From assembly GCA_964411505.1 (NCBI GenBank), contig CAYPLH010000001.1, forward strand, positions 62,001 through 126,000: DNA of 64,000 nt, in the 5' to 3' direction. Made by a program: the position numbers and the translations under genes. Every line of letters begins with the position of its first letter. Positions within the stretch are counted from its first letter, which is position 1. The DNA comes from CAYPLH01 sp964411505. Lineage in GTDB: Bacteria > Bacillota > Clostridia > CAYPLH01 > DUMO01. The notes under the pieces are model-generated. The model was not told the DNA's origin, did no database searches, and saw only the letters and a list, made by a program, of their open reading frames with translations. This document shows positions 17,724 through 27,568 of the stretch, in pieces.

Positions 17724-18635
17724 TTACATTACTGCATTTTCATTAATGGTTTCTTCAATTTCTGCGTAGTACTTCGGAAACTGACCGTACAGTTTAGCGT
17801 AATAAGCTTTCAGTTCCTCAGTAGATTTTTCAGAGAGTGCAGCAGTTTCTGCCTTAGTCTCTTCATCAAGTTCAAGGTCTTCGTCTTCATCAATTTCCGC
17901 TGCGCAAATTACTGCATACGGACTTACTTGAACGGAAGCCATTTCTTTTTCGTCACCGTCCAACTCGATAACTTCCAAGTCTTCCATTTCTTCTTCGTTG
18001 CCGTCTTCGTCTTCGTAAGCAGCAGTAATAGTGCCAACGATACGACCGAATTTAACGCTAGCAGTTTCTTGATCTACATAAGAAACAACATCGCCTAAAT
18101 TAAATTCCGGCAGTTGAATTGCAGCAGAGATTACGTCAGAACCCGAACTACGAATTTTACGCTGCGAGTTAGACGCCAGAGTTACCAGATGCGACAAGTC
18201 TTCTTCCATATTGCGAACGAGATATTTTTTATCACCGTGCGCAGAAACTTCCCACATTTGTTCGTCTTGCGTATCCAGCATTACATTTGATTTTGCAGAA
18301 GCCACTGCAACGAAACGACCGCTGCTAGCAACTTCGTCAGTAAATTCAATTGACTCTGGAACAGTGCTAACAAAACCTGCTACAGCCAACGGATATTTAC
18401 TGGCGATTTTACGGAATGTGCCGCGTACCGGAACAGCTTTATGCTCAAGAGCGTTAGCCAAAGCAATGCGGAGTTTTTGCGAAGACGTAAATTTTTCAGA
18501 CACATTAAAATGTGCAGTTACGTGATAAAGGTTATCGGAGATTTGCACGATGTCATGAATGTGTGCATTTTCGATAGACACTTTATTTTGGACAGAAGCA
18601 AGTACTTTATCCAGATTGAGTTTTTTGTTGCTCAT
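17724..18635 (-). CDS. Hypothetical protein with acidic C-terminal region, 303 aa
   Basis: Not recognised. The N-terminal two thirds are mixed alpha/beta. Residues about 208-275 are strongly acidic (repeated E/D runs) and contain AETAALSEK, which shares the ETAA element seen in the capsid and acidic head proteins of this window. A head-core or internal virion protein is therefore possible. Good ribosome site (GAGGTA) and its own terminator. Confidence 0.8.
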   Translation of the reverse strand: MSNKKLNLDKVLASVQNKVSIENAHIHDIVQISDNLYHVTAHFNVSEKFTSSQKLRIALANALEHKAVPVRGTFRKIASKYPLAVAGFVSTVPESIEFTDEVASSGRFVAVASAKSNVMLDTQDEQMWEVSAHGDKKYLVRNMEEDLSHLVTLASNSQRKIRSSGSDVISAAIQLPEFNLGDVVSYVDQETASVKFGRIVGTITAAYEDEDGNEEEMEDLEVIELDGDEKEMASVQVSPYAVICAAEIDEDEDLELDEETKAETAALSEKSTEELKAYYAKLYGQFPKYYAEIEETINENAVM

Positions 18636-18686
18636 GGTTTGATACCTCAGTTGCGTGATTTACGCTAGTTAGTTGCTATAAGCTGG

Positions 18687-19106
18687 TTAGGCGGCTTTTT
18701 TCCAGTTAAATACTGACAAAGCAGATTCAACTTCGGAAATTGGTCTTTTAATTTTACCGATAACATCACAACCTACTTGGTAGGCATTAGACTTCGGAGA
18801 ACGTATTAACGCACGAAGAATATAAGGAAGAGGGCTAATTAACATTTTGTCCGCATGAGGTTTTTTAACCCCGAGTTCTTGTGCGAGAGCTAAAGCGTAT
18901 TGTTTTGTTTTTTCAAATTGTTTGGAAAGAACTGGTAGCATTTCTTGATAATAGTAAATTCGACTTACCGTAATCTCACACTCATTTTCAGCAGTGGAAA
19001 TAACTTCTGTTAAATAAGTATTCCCACTAATCATTTTGTAATAATACGCAGAAGCTTTACCAATCATAGCTAACTCACGAATAACTTCTTTCCGAGTAGT
19101 AGTCAT
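18687..19106 (-). CDS. Hypothetical helical protein, 139 aa
   Basis: Not recognised. Helical, ending in KKAA, with no membrane segment. The ATG at 19106 (MTTTRKE) has GAGGA at 5 nt and is preferred over an upstream in-frame GTG at 19118. It lies directly downstream of a probable virion protein. Confidence 0.78.
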   Translation of the reverse strand: MTTTRKEVIRELAMIGKASAYYYKMISGNTYLTEVISTAENECEITVSRIYYYQEMLPVLSKQFEKTKQYALALAQELGVKKPHADKMLISPLPYILRALIRSPKSNAYQVGCDVIGKIKRPISEVESALSVFNWKKAA

Positions 19107-19118
19107 GTTTTTCCTCAC

Positions 19119-20342
19119 TTAGAATAATGGACGTTGAAGAAGGAAGTTAACACCTAAGTATCTGTATGACGTGATTTTAGATACAGGAGTAATAGAAATG
19201 CCGACGTTGCCAATAGCCCGCTTATCAAGACGATTGGGGTCAGCACTACCATCGCCACTAATATTCCCGCGCTTTGCAAGTAAGTCTTTATACGGGCGAA
19301 CTCTTTCATTTAAAACACCCTCAATTTTATCGGCTAGAGTGTCATAATACTGCGCACGTTGCACGGATAAAGAAATAGCTTGTCCAGAAAAATCAAAGTC
19401 GGTTTCGCCTTCAAACAAATAGTGTGTTCGTAAAGCTTCTACCTCAGAAAATTGCAACCAATATTCACGCTGTCCAAATTTAGCGTTTGTCATGGTAAAA
19501 GAAGTTACCTGACCAAACGCATTAAACTGGTCACGTCCTCTGCGCAAATAATTAAGTAGCTCAGGAATTTCAAAAACAACACGTGAGTCTTTAATACTTG
19601 CACGGGCTTTATTTATTTTTTGCATCACAACTTTTGTTGCGTCTGCAATAGTTGTGTTAATTCCATAAAGCGAAGCAGTCTCTGAGTTATGCTCACCGTC
19701 TGGTGTAATGTATTGCCATACAATTGTGTAGGGGTCTAGCGAAGGAATTAAACCACCGTCAGAATAAGTAGAATCTGCCAAATCAATTTGAGTCGCGTAA
19801 CGATAACCATCAGCAACTAACGTTTTAGTTAATGGTAATGCTGGGATATTTAAAAGATCGTTTCCGTTAAAAATAAGGCAAGCAATCTCTAAATTATTTG
19901 GGTCAGGGTCAGCTTCTACAAGGTTGTACGGAAGGACTAATTCAAGTGTACCTTTTTGTCCCTGCAAAATTACCGTGTCTTTTGGACCAAGGTCTTCTGT
20001 AGCTTGCGGAGACAGGACTTTTATATTTGAGTAAACGTAAGTTATTTCTTCTCCGTTTCTGAAAACAGAAACTTTAACCTGATAGTTAGTACCAAAGTCG
20101 TTGGCAGGAATTTGAGACGGGATAGAAATAGAAATAGGACTTTGAACTAATAAAGAATTATTTTTTTGAACGGTTGTTACTGCGCCACCTACACCCTGTG
20201 AGTAGACTGCACCATCAGCGTCGAGTAATTCGTAGGTAGTAGATAAACCAGCACTATCATTTGTATTTTGCAGAATTAATTCAAAGGTAGCAGTTGCGGT
20301 AGTACCTGCAATAACATCAGAAAAACTATTCATGAACGCCAT
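19119..20342 (-). CDS. Probable virion protein, Ig-like N-terminus, 407 aa
   Basis: Family not recognised. Residues 1-230 show two or three stretches of short beta strands in an Ig/fibronectin-like pattern (FELILQNTNDSAG..., TGTLELVLPYNL-type strands). Residues 235-350 are helical and charged. The C-terminal 50 residues are again beta (SKITSYRYLGVNFLLQR). This architecture and the position after the adhesin block suggest a structural neck or tail part. AGAGG precedes the ATG. Confidence 0.65.
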   Translation of the reverse strand: MAFMNSFSDVIAGTTATATFELILQNTNDSAGLSTTYELLDADGAVYSQGVGGAVTTVQKNNSLLVQSPISISIPSQIPANDFGTNYQVKVSVFRNGEEITYVYSNIKVLSPQATEDLGPKDTVILQGQKGTLELVLPYNLVEADPDPNNLEIACLIFNGNDLLNIPALPLTKTLVADGYRYATQIDLADSTYSDGGLIPSLDPYTIVWQYITPDGEHNSETASLYGINTTIADATKVVMQKINKARASIKDSRVVFEIPELLNYLRRGRDQFNAFGQVTSFTMTNAKFGQREYWLQFSEVEALRTHYLFEGETDFDFSGQAISLSVQRAQYYDTLADKIEGVLNERVRPYKDLLAKRGNISGDGSADPNRLDKRAIGNVGISITPVSKITSYRYLGVNFLLQRPLF

Positions 20343-20348
20343 GCTGGT

Positions 20349-20684
20349 TTACCTCTGGCTTTGTTTCTGTTGTCGTTTTAATTCAACAGAAACAGTTAGA
20401 TTTTTCAAACTCATTTCTACAATAAATTCTTCTTCTGATACAGGTAGAGGAAGCCAGTAGGTAAATTCCAGCTTCCTTGGGTCTTCTTTTAATACAGTAA
20501 ATACACTTAAATGTTTTTTATTAACTTCGCGCATTTTAATCAAAGCGTCAGCTCTAGTGTCTCCTACATAAATAAAAGACGCACCGTTTTGATTAGCCCC
20601 TGCTTTAATAAATCCGGAAGATTTTAAAGATGAACTAAATGAGTCCAGAATTTTTTTAACCCAAGGTGTAGTTGCTGGTTTCAT
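20349..20684 (-). CDS. Hypothetical protein, 111 aa
   Basis: Not recognised. Small alpha/beta protein with a basic C-terminus (KRQQKQSQR). Its ATG overlaps the stop codon of the upstream 417-aa gene (TAATG) and GGAGA lies just ahead, so the two are translationally coupled. Confidence 0.78.
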   Translation of the reverse strand: MKPATTPWVKKILDSFSSSLKSSGFIKAGANQNGASFIYVGDTRADALIKMREVNKKHLSVFTVLKEDPRKLEFTYWLPLPVSEEEFIVEMSLKNLTVSVELKRQQKQSQR

Positions 20685-21937
20685 TAGTTATCTCCAGCAG
20701 TAATTGCAATACTCTTCAACAGTTGGGTTACTTGTTTATCATTAAGGTTTAAATGGTCTTGAAGAATCTTGGCACGTCGTGCATCAATTTTTACAGAACG
20801 TACATCACGGTCACTTGGAATAGTAATAGCGAAGTCCATCGCTTTACTTGAACCTTTGTACGTGTACGCGCGCTTATTTACGATTTTCATTTTCGGGAAA
20901 ATCGTTCTAAGGTTGGTCAGTAAATCACGACGAACCAAATTAGCTACGTCGTCCATTTCTTTTTGAGTAACACGCGGTTTAAATACAACAGTAATAATTG
21001 ATTCTTCTACCACTACGTCTTTTACAACCGGGCTTTCATTCCAATTCAATTTAGACAACATGCTAGGAGTGATTGCTTGGCGCTCACTCAAAGCCTTGAA
21101 ATTATCTGACGCCAATAAATTAAGAGTAACATCAACACCAGAGGAAGCGTCTGTAATAGGTGCACCCAAGTGGAAACGACCCGGCGCTACAAACGTACTA
21201 AGAGTGTTAACGTACATTAGTTTATTGGAACGTTGTAAATTAATTACGCAGCTAAATACCACGTAATAATTGTGGTGCACAAAATCGTTATCCGCAACGA
21301 AGTCTTTAAAGTGCAAATAGCGATTAATAATAATCTGATTTTGATCGTGCGGGTCAGGAATCATATAACTCACTTGATCGTATGAGTCATAGTCCTTTTC
21401 AAATTCTTTAGTGATAGTCGCTACAATAGTGTCACAGATTTTTGCGAAAGATTCAGGCTGGTGATTTTTCGCAATCTCTTTAAGGGTTTTATACGCGTCG
21501 TCCAATTTCTTTTTGGTAGCTTTGCGTAAATCCGTTACAGTCTTAACTGCCGGGGAAATACCCTTTGTGCCACGGAATTGAATTTGTAGGGTGTTAATAA
21601 CCGCGTCAAGAGATTCAACTTTCTCTTGCATTTCATCAATAATAGAAAAAGCCGCCGACAATTTTTTCAAATCCGGCGGAACGAATTTAACTTTTTTGGC
21701 TTGGGTGGTAGCCGGAGTTAAGTCGATAATTCGAGTAGCGGTCACAATTTTTGAGTGAGTCGCCAATACCTTTTTATTGGAAAGCCATTTATTCCAAAGG
21801 GTATTGATTTCGTCACCGATGTTTTTAATGTAGGTTTGGATTTCTTGTAAGGAACGAAAATCGTAATTAGTAACGTCACTGGATTTTTTAGTTGCCAGTA
21901 CTTTAAGTTCTCTTACGGTTCGGTTATTTTTAACCAT
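20684..21937 (-). CDS. Hypothetical protein with coiled-coil N-terminal half, 417 aa
   Basis: Not recognised. Residues 1-170 are mostly helical with heptad-like spacing. The rest alternates strands and helices (FVAPGRFHLGAP region), and the C-terminus carries DVRSVKIDARRAKILQDHL. The ATG at 21937 with an AGGGT site is chosen because further upstream codons in frame read through a region of different composition. Probably virion-associated by position. Confidence 0.72.
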   Translation of the reverse strand: MVKNNRTVRELKVLATKKSSDVTNYDFRSLQEIQTYIKNIGDEINTLWNKWLSNKKVLATHSKIVTATRIIDLTPATTQAKKVKFVPPDLKKLSAAFSIIDEMQEKVESLDAVINTLQIQFRGTKGISPAVKTVTDLRKATKKKLDDAYKTLKEIAKNHQPESFAKICDTIVATITKEFEKDYDSYDQVSYMIPDPHDQNQIIINRYLHFKDFVADNDFVHHNYYVVFSCVINLQRSNKLMYVNTLSTFVAPGRFHLGAPITDASSGVDVTLNLLASDNFKALSERQAITPSMLSKLNWNESPVVKDVVVEESIITVVFKPRVTQKEMDDVANLVRRDLLTNLRTIFPKMKIVNKRAYTYKGSSKAMDFAITIPSDRDVRSVKIDARRAKILQDHLNLNDKQVTQLLKSIAITAGDN

Positions 21938-21975
21938 TTTAAGTAACCCTTTTTGAAGGAATATCGTAATTAAAA

Positions 21976-22389
21976 TTAGTGGATTTCTAGTAAGTAGACG
22001 GCATTGGTTATTTTCCATTTAATGAGGTTTTTGGACTCATTAATATCCTGTGATAATAATTCGTAAGCTCTATCTAATGCAGCATTTAAACTGGTATGGT
22101 TTACCTGATAATTAAGCACACCCTTCTTACCTGTAGAGAAAGTAAAATGGTAGGTACGTCTGGCGTTAACCGGAAATTGTGCACGGTATTGTCTATCTGC
22201 TTGGTTTAAAAGATTGCGCCAATTATACGCTACAGGGTATCTACCATAAGTCATAATATATTGTTCAGTAGGCAACAAGTGTTCAGGAAAGGGTTCGTTT
22301 TTTCTTTTACCTGTGTGCACTTGAAATTCCCAAGCTGTCTTAATTTTTTCCAACATTTCTTCTACGTTATCAGGAAAACCAACAGACAT
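21976..22389 (-). CDS. Hypothetical protein, 137 aa
   Basis: Not recognised. Tyrosine-rich alpha/beta protein (YIMTYGRYPVAYNWRNLL near 44-61). AAGGAA precedes the ATG. It sits between the DUF1353-like gene and the coiled-coil protein, with 2-40 nt gaps. Confidence 0.78.
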   Translation of the reverse strand: MSVGFPDNVEEMLEKIKTAWEFQVHTGKRKNEPFPEHLLPTEQYIMTYGRYPVAYNWRNLLNQADRQYRAQFPVNARRTYHFTFSTGKKGVLNYQVNHTSLNAALDRAYELLSQDINESKNLIKWKITNAVYLLEIH

Positions 22390-22391
22390 AA

Positions 22392-22829
22392 TTATTTCCT
22401 TCTAGCGAAAAACATTCCGAAAAAACGAACCGCTGCGTAATACAACGGGGCGAAAAGAAAGTCCACTTCTTTCAGCATTGCATAAAATATCTGGTCTGCT
22501 TGCTTTCTTGAAATTGCGTGTTTGCCCATATACTGACAAAGTATGTCATGTATTAAAGACGCCAGATAAGCTTGAGGTAGTTTAGTTGCGTAAAGGATAG
22601 GGCCGTCCCAAACACCAACAATAATATTTTTCAAATGGAATTTAGGTGTGCACCCATCCCAAGCGTAACCTTCATGGGCGATAACACGTATTTTATTTTT
22701 AGATACAACAATAGTAGCCCAAGGGAAAATAAAAGATTCCACTTTGTCGAAAGAAAGAAAATCGTATTCTCTTTCCAGAGTTAAATCTTTATCCAGTTTG
22801 AATTTCCAAAGCTTTTTTCTTTTAGCCAT
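22392..22829 (-). CDS. DUF1353-like protein, 145 aa
   Basis: Resembles the DUF1353 family of phage tail-region proteins, whose biochemical role is not settled. Visible family marks are an EGYAWDGCTP element near 54-63 replacing the usual GF.TD.AS.P, the LIHDILC histidine-aspartate segment near 92-98, and KQADQIFYAML near 108-118. A hydrophobic stretch near the C-terminus (about 123-142) could touch a membrane. It lies directly before the adhesin genes. Confidence 0.5.
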   Translation of the reverse strand: MAKRKKLWKFKLDKDLTLEREYDFLSFDKVESFIFPWATIVVSKNKIRVIAHEGYAWDGCTPKFHLKNIIVGVWDGPILYATKLPQAYLASLIHDILCQYMGKHAISRKQADQIFYAMLKEVDFLFAPLYYAAVRFFGMFFARRK

Positions 22830-22873
22830 TTTTATTTCCTGATAAGGGCTTAACTGTTTTTAAAAAGACGGGT

Positions 22874-24022
22874 TTACAATTTATTCTGATAACTAGAATA
22901 TAGTTGAGTCATAGTAGGTGGCACACACATAGGAAAATCAATGATTAGAATATTCGTAGAACTATTAGGAACACAATAAATTTTACCATTAGGGGCAAGA
23001 ACAGTACCAAACCATTTACTACTACCTGTTAAATCTGCTCCCATATTACTTCTAGTAGTAGTTCCACTGAGAGGGTCGATAATTAAAATGTCGTCAACCC
23101 CTTGAGGCGCACAATAAATTTTCCCATCCGGGCCAAGAACTCCACCATTCCATTTACTACTACCTGTTAAATCCAAACCAAAGTCAGTTCTAGTAGCAGT
23201 TCCGTTGATAGTATCTATAACCAGAACGTCTGTAGCACCTGTAGTTACACAGTAAATTTTACCGTCGGGTCCAAGTACCCCGCCTTGCCATTTAGAACCA
23301 CCTGTTAAATCCAAACCAAAATCATTTCTAGTAGCAGTTCCTGCAAGTGGGTCGATAATCAGAACGTCTGTGGAATAATTAGGAACACAATAAATTTTAC
23401 CGTTAGGTGTGGATACCCCACCTGTCCATTTAAAAGGCCCAGTCAAGCCTGCTCCCATAGTAGAACGTGTAGCAGTACCTGCAATTGGGTCTATGATTAA
23501 AATGTCTGTAGCTCCATAAGGTACACAATAAATTTTCCCGTCAGGACCGAGAACACCACCAGACCATTTAACAGTGCCAGACAAAGTTAAACCAAAGTCA
23601 GTTCTAGTAGCAGTGCCTGCAATTGGGTCGATAATTAAAACGTCTGTAGCATTACAAGGTACACAATAAATTTTTCCATTGGGTCCAAGAACACCTCCGA
23701 ACCATTTATCGTCACCTACTAAAGACAGACCAAAATCATTTCTAGTAGCAGTTCCATTCAGAGGGTCGATAATTAAAACGTCTGTAGAGTCAAAAGGTAC
23801 GCAATAAATTTTTCCATCATGACCGAGAACACCACCGAACCATTTACTTGTTCCCGTCAGGTCTGCTCCCATGCTAGATAATTTTGCATTGGCAAGGGCA
23901 GAAGAATATCTGTTCTCTAGATAACTTTTGCGTACTACTCCGGAAAAAGTTTCAAAATGTGGGTGAGAGTCATAGCCGTCTAACAACGGCCAGTTAATAG
24001 AAGGTAGTTTGCGTCTATTCAT
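22874..24022 (-). CDS. Seven-bladed beta-propeller adhesin, copy 3 (382 aa)
   Basis: Probable receptor-binding tip protein. Seven tandem repeats of about 46 aa, each of the form KW-x-GGVLGPDGKIYCVP, then x-ATDVLIIDP and GTATR. Seven such units match one closed seven-bladed propeller. The N-terminus has KLPSINWP and a GY that the neighbouring 382-aa gene shares. The C-terminus (IIDFPMCV...QLY...QNK) is also shared. Gene order and the structural operon suggest binding to host surface glycans or proteins; the ligand is unknown. The repeat units are also similar at DNA level, so recombination between genes is possible. Confidence 0.8.
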   Translation of the reverse strand: MNRRKLPSINWPLLDGYDSHPHFETFSGVVRKSYLENRYSSALANAKLSSMGADLTGTSKWFGGVLGHDGKIYCVPFDSTDVLIIDPLNGTATRNDFGLSLVGDDKWFGGVLGPNGKIYCVPCNATDVLIIDPIAGTATRTDFGLTLSGTVKWSGGVLGPDGKIYCVPYGATDILIIDPIAGTATRSTMGAGLTGPFKWTGGVSTPNGKIYCVPNYSTDVLIIDPLAGTATRNDFGLDLTGGSKWQGGVLGPDGKIYCVTTGATDVLVIDTINGTATRTDFGLDLTGSSKWNGGVLGPDGKIYCAPQGVDDILIIDPLSGTTTRSNMGADLTGSSKWFGTVLAPNGKIYCVPNSSTNILIIDFPMCVPPTMTQLYSSYQNKL

Positions 24023-24036
24023 TTTAAAACCCCAAG

Positions 24037-25185
24037 TTAAAATTTATTCTGTTGAGGTGCATACAACTGAGCAATTGTCGGTTTGACGCACATAGGAAAA
24101 TCAATAATTAAAACGTCAGTAGCATTATACGGGGCACAATAAATTTTTCCGTCATGACCGAGAACCCCACCAGCCCATTTATAAGTACCTGTCAAAGTTA
24201 AACCAAAGTCAGTTCTAGTAGCAGTACCTGCAATTGGGTCGATAATCAGAATGTCTGTGGAATGATTAGAAACACAATAAATTTTTCCATCGGGGCCAAG
24301 AACACCACCATTCCAGTTACTACCGCCTGTCAAAGTTAAACCAAAATCAGTTCTAGTAGCAGTACCTGCAATTGGGTCGATAATCAGAATGTCTGTAGAA
24401 CTATGAGGTACACAATAAATTTTGCCATCGGGTCCGAGAACACCACCATACCATTTAGTACTCCCCGTTAAATCTGCACCCATGTCGCTAAGTGAAGCAG
24501 TACCGTTGAGAGGGTCAATAATTAAAATATCTGTAGTACTACTGGGAACACAATAAATTTTTCCATCAGAGCCGAGAACCCCACCATACCATTTACCAGT
24601 ACCTGTTAAGTCTGCTCCCATATTAGAACGTGTAGCAGTTCCTGCAATTGGGTCGATGATTAAAATGTCTGTAGCCCCGTTAGGTACACAATAAATTTTT
24701 CCATTGGGTCCAAGAACACCACCAATCCATTTATAAGGCCCAGTCAGGTCTGCTCCCATGTTAGAACGTGTAGCAGTTCCATTAATAGCATCAATAATTA
24801 AAATGTCTGTGGAATAAAAAGGTACACAATAAATTTTCCCGTCAGGGCCGAGAACCCCACCATACCATTTATCCGCGTCTGACAAAGTTAAACCAAAATC
24901 AGTTCTAGTAGCAGTACCGTTGAGAGGGTCGATGATTAAAATATCTAGGGAGTCATGAGGAACACAATAAATTTTGCCATCGGGTCCGAGAACCCCACCA
25001 TTCCATTTAGCAATATCCGTCAAAGTTAAACCAAAATCAGTTCTAGTAGCATACGCAAACGACGAGGTATTTCTATTATTTAAGTGCGCTTTTTTTATAA
25101 GACCTAAGTAATCGTCACCAGAAAGATAAGGGTTATACCCAGTTAACTGCGGCCAATTAATAGAAGGTAGTTTTAATCTGCTCAT
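24037..25185 (-). CDS. Seven-bladed beta-propeller adhesin, copy 2 (382 aa)
   Basis: Same length and layout as the copy at 22874-24022: an N-terminal KLPSINWPQL segment and seven 46-aa blades starting at KWN, KWY, KWI, KWY, KWY, NWN and KWA. The variable residues lie just after CVP and after the tryptophan, while the scaffold LIIDP...GTATR is nearly invariant. This is what one expects when loops on one face of a propeller vary and the framework does not. GGAGA ribosome site; 14 nt separate it from the following copy. Confidence 0.8.
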   Translation of the reverse strand: MSRLKLPSINWPQLTGYNPYLSGDDYLGLIKKAHLNNRNTSSFAYATRTDFGLTLTDIAKWNGGVLGPDGKIYCVPHDSLDILIIDPLNGTATRTDFGLTLSDADKWYGGVLGPDGKIYCVPFYSTDILIIDAINGTATRSNMGADLTGPYKWIGGVLGPNGKIYCVPNGATDILIIDPIAGTATRSNMGADLTGTGKWYGGVLGSDGKIYCVPSSTTDILIIDPLNGTASLSDMGADLTGSTKWYGGVLGPDGKIYCVPHSSTDILIIDPIAGTATRTDFGLTLTGGSNWNGGVLGPDGKIYCVSNHSTDILIIDPIAGTATRTDFGLTLTGTYKWAGGVLGHDGKIYCAPYNATDVLIIDFPMCVKPTIAQLYAPQQNKF

Positions 25186-25198
25186 ATAGTTCTCCAGT

Positions 25199-27550
25199 TT
25201 AGAATTTGTTTAAGTAAGGTGACAGCGCAATAGTATCGGAAAACGCAGTAGCTACACGATTAGTAATTTTTACGAGGTGGTCAGAAGTGCTAGGGAAGCA
25301 GTAAATAACTCCATCAATACCAACTGTACCTCCGTAAAATAAACTAGACGATAAGTCTAAACCAAAATCAGTGCGACTTGCGGTTCCACTAAGAGTATCT
25401 ATAACTAAAAAGTCCCCATCGCCAAAACAAATCCCGTAAATTTTTCCATCAGGGCCAAGAACTCCACCCCACCACTTAGAAACACCAGATAAATCTGCAC
25501 CCATATTACTTCTAGTAGCAGTACCGTTGAGAGGATCAATAATTAAAATGTCTGTAGCACTATACGGCATACCGTAAATTTTTCCGTCAGGGCCAAGAAC
25601 TCCACCTGTCCATTTAAGTGTCCCCGTCAAGTCTGCTCCCATATTAGAACGTGTAGCAGTTCCACTCATAGGGTCGATAATTAAAATATCTGTAGAGTAG
25701 TTAGGTACGCAATAAATTTTTCCATCGGGGCCAAGTACCCCGCCTTTCCATTTGACACCACCCGTTAAATCTGCACCCATATTACTTCTAGTAGCAGTTC
25801 CACTAACAGTATCAATAATTAAAATATCTGTAGCAGAATTAGGCACACAATAAATTTTTCCGTCAGTGCCGAGAACACCACCTTGCCATTTAGCATTACC
25901 TGTTAAGTCTGCTCCCATAGCACTTCTAGTAGCAGTATCTGCAATTGGGTCGATGATTAGAATGTCTGTGGCATTACTAGGACTACAATAAATTTTTCCA
26001 TCGGGGCCGAGAACACCACCAGCCCACGTACCCACACCAGATAAATCTGCACCCATGTCACTAAGGGTTGCGATATTATTAAAGGAGTCAATAATTAAAA
26101 TATCTGGAGACTCGTTAGGTACACAATAAATTTTTCCATCTGGACCGAGGACACCCCCAAACCATTTTTGGACACCACTAACCGGGCCAGTCAAAGTTAA
26201 ACCAAAAGTTTCTTTACTTGCGGTAGCTTGTGCTTTTGGAAAACACATAGCGTGTTTTTTTAATTCAACCAGAATTGGGTTAACCGTTACAGTGTTATTT
26301 TCAAAATAGTTTTTCGTAACTACGTCTTGAGCGGCCACTGGGTCTTGTGCTTTTAATCTTCCACCACCGTCTCTAATAGGTATGGTATCTGGTGTAGGGT
26401 TAACATCAGCAGGTATGTTTAACACACCATCTGAATTATCAATAAGTAACTGGAAAGTACCCGCGCCAAAAGAACCACCTACTACGCTATCGTTGAAATA
26501 TATTCTTTTAGCGGTTGTATCAACTACAGTTACAGAACGGCACAAACCTTTAGACGCACCGTCAGTAAATTGCAGAATATATCGGCCTTGTTTGGTTGTG
26601 TCATAAGAAGCACCCAAAGGTTCAGCTAATGCAGAGTCATCATAAACAATCCAGTAGTTACCATTACCATCAGGACCGCCGGTAGAAGAAATAACAATAT
26701 CTTTTGCAACATCACGACAGTGACTGGAAAACGAATACAAAGATTCGCCTTCTGATTTAGCGATAAAAGAACGACCGTTTAAATCACGACCGTAAAATAC
26801 AGTAGGGTCAGTAGGGTCTAAACCGTCTAAACCATTTACTAAGTAAGCGTGATTATTTTTGCTACCAACAAAAGAAGAAACAGGCGGCAAACTATTTACA
26901 CTATCCATCTGAATAAGGTTTGCATATTCTGCAACAGGCACAACCCATTCAATAGCGTCAATAGAAACACCGTTCACATAACGCAGAATTACGTCAATGG
27001 AAATAGTACCTTGACCTGCCAATTTCTTAACCGCGCTATCAAATAAATAAACAGCAGCAATCGGCATTTGTTCTTCGTTATCCGGGTTTGCAACTCCAAT
27101 CGTGTTATACAAAACAACAAGGTTAAACATGTACTCACCTTGTTGTGCAGGAATTTGCATATTGTATTTAACGTTGTGAATACCCTGTTTAATACCTGTA
27201 GCGTTTAAGTTAATTGCTTGCGTGTAATCGTTACCAACAGAATTCAAGTTCAAACCTTTACGGGCTTGAGTACTTGTAATTGCTGGTGGATTTGCTGGCG
27301 GAGTACCAGCAACAGCGCCTGAAATAATGATCGGTAAATTAACCAAGTCATAACCCCAACGGGCTTCTGATTCGATAATTTGGTATTGTTCTTCAACAGT
27401 AGTAGCGTCAATCAATTGTTGAAGTTTACTTGCAGCGAAATTCGGGCCAACATGAAAAACTTGGCCGTGAGAAAAACGAGCAACTGGACCACTACCTGTA
27501 AAAGCATTTAGTGTATCAACACCTACCGTAGTGAAGTTAAATTCTGCCAT
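25199..27550 (-). CDS. Tail fibre/adhesin with C-terminal seven-bladed propeller (783 aa)
   Basis: The longest of the three related adhesins. Residues 1-435 form a separate phage-fibre-like part with beta-rich segments and a VAAQDVVTKNYFENNTV element near 405-425, typical of tail-fibre shafts. Residues about 445-783 carry seven 46-aa propeller blades; the last is degenerate (SLFYGGTVGIDG). It probably attaches to the baseplate through its N-terminus, while the two short paralogues carry only the propeller and a short tag. The three could form mixed tips. First of the three in transcription order, right after the baseplate genes. Confidence 0.8.
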   Translation of the reverse strand: MAEFNFTTVGVDTLNAFTGSGPVARFSHGQVFHVGPNFAASKLQQLIDATTVEEQYQIIESEARWGYDLVNLPIIISGAVAGTPPANPPAITSTQARKGLNLNSVGNDYTQAINLNATGIKQGIHNVKYNMQIPAQQGEYMFNLVVLYNTIGVANPDNEEQMPIAAVYLFDSAVKKLAGQGTISIDVILRYVNGVSIDAIEWVVPVAEYANLIQMDSVNSLPPVSSFVGSKNNHAYLVNGLDGLDPTDPTVFYGRDLNGRSFIAKSEGESLYSFSSHCRDVAKDIVISSTGGPDGNGNYWIVYDDSALAEPLGASYDTTKQGRYILQFTDGASKGLCRSVTVVDTTAKRIYFNDSVVGGSFGAGTFQLLIDNSDGVLNIPADVNPTPDTIPIRDGGGRLKAQDPVAAQDVVTKNYFENNTVTVNPILVELKKHAMCFPKAQATASKETFGLTLTGPVSGVQKWFGGVLGPDGKIYCVPNESPDILIIDSFNNIATLSDMGADLSGVGTWAGGVLGPDGKIYCSPSNATDILIIDPIADTATRSAMGADLTGNAKWQGGVLGTDGKIYCVPNSATDILIIDTVSGTATRSNMGADLTGGVKWKGGVLGPDGKIYCVPNYSTDILIIDPMSGTATRSNMGADLTGTLKWTGGVLGPDGKIYGMPYSATDILIIDPLNGTATRSNMGADLSGVSKWWGGVLGPDGKIYGICFGDGDFLVIDTLSGTASRTDFGLDLSSSLFYGGTVGIDGVIYCFPSTSDHLVKITNRVATAFSDTIALSPYLNKF

Positions 27551-27568
27551 TTTTATTTCCTCTTAAAC

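Noticed and set aside
22874..27550. Diversity-generating retroelement for the propeller adhesins
   Set aside because: No reverse transcriptase, no template repeat and no IMH-like motif in the window; variation by recombination among blades is simpler.
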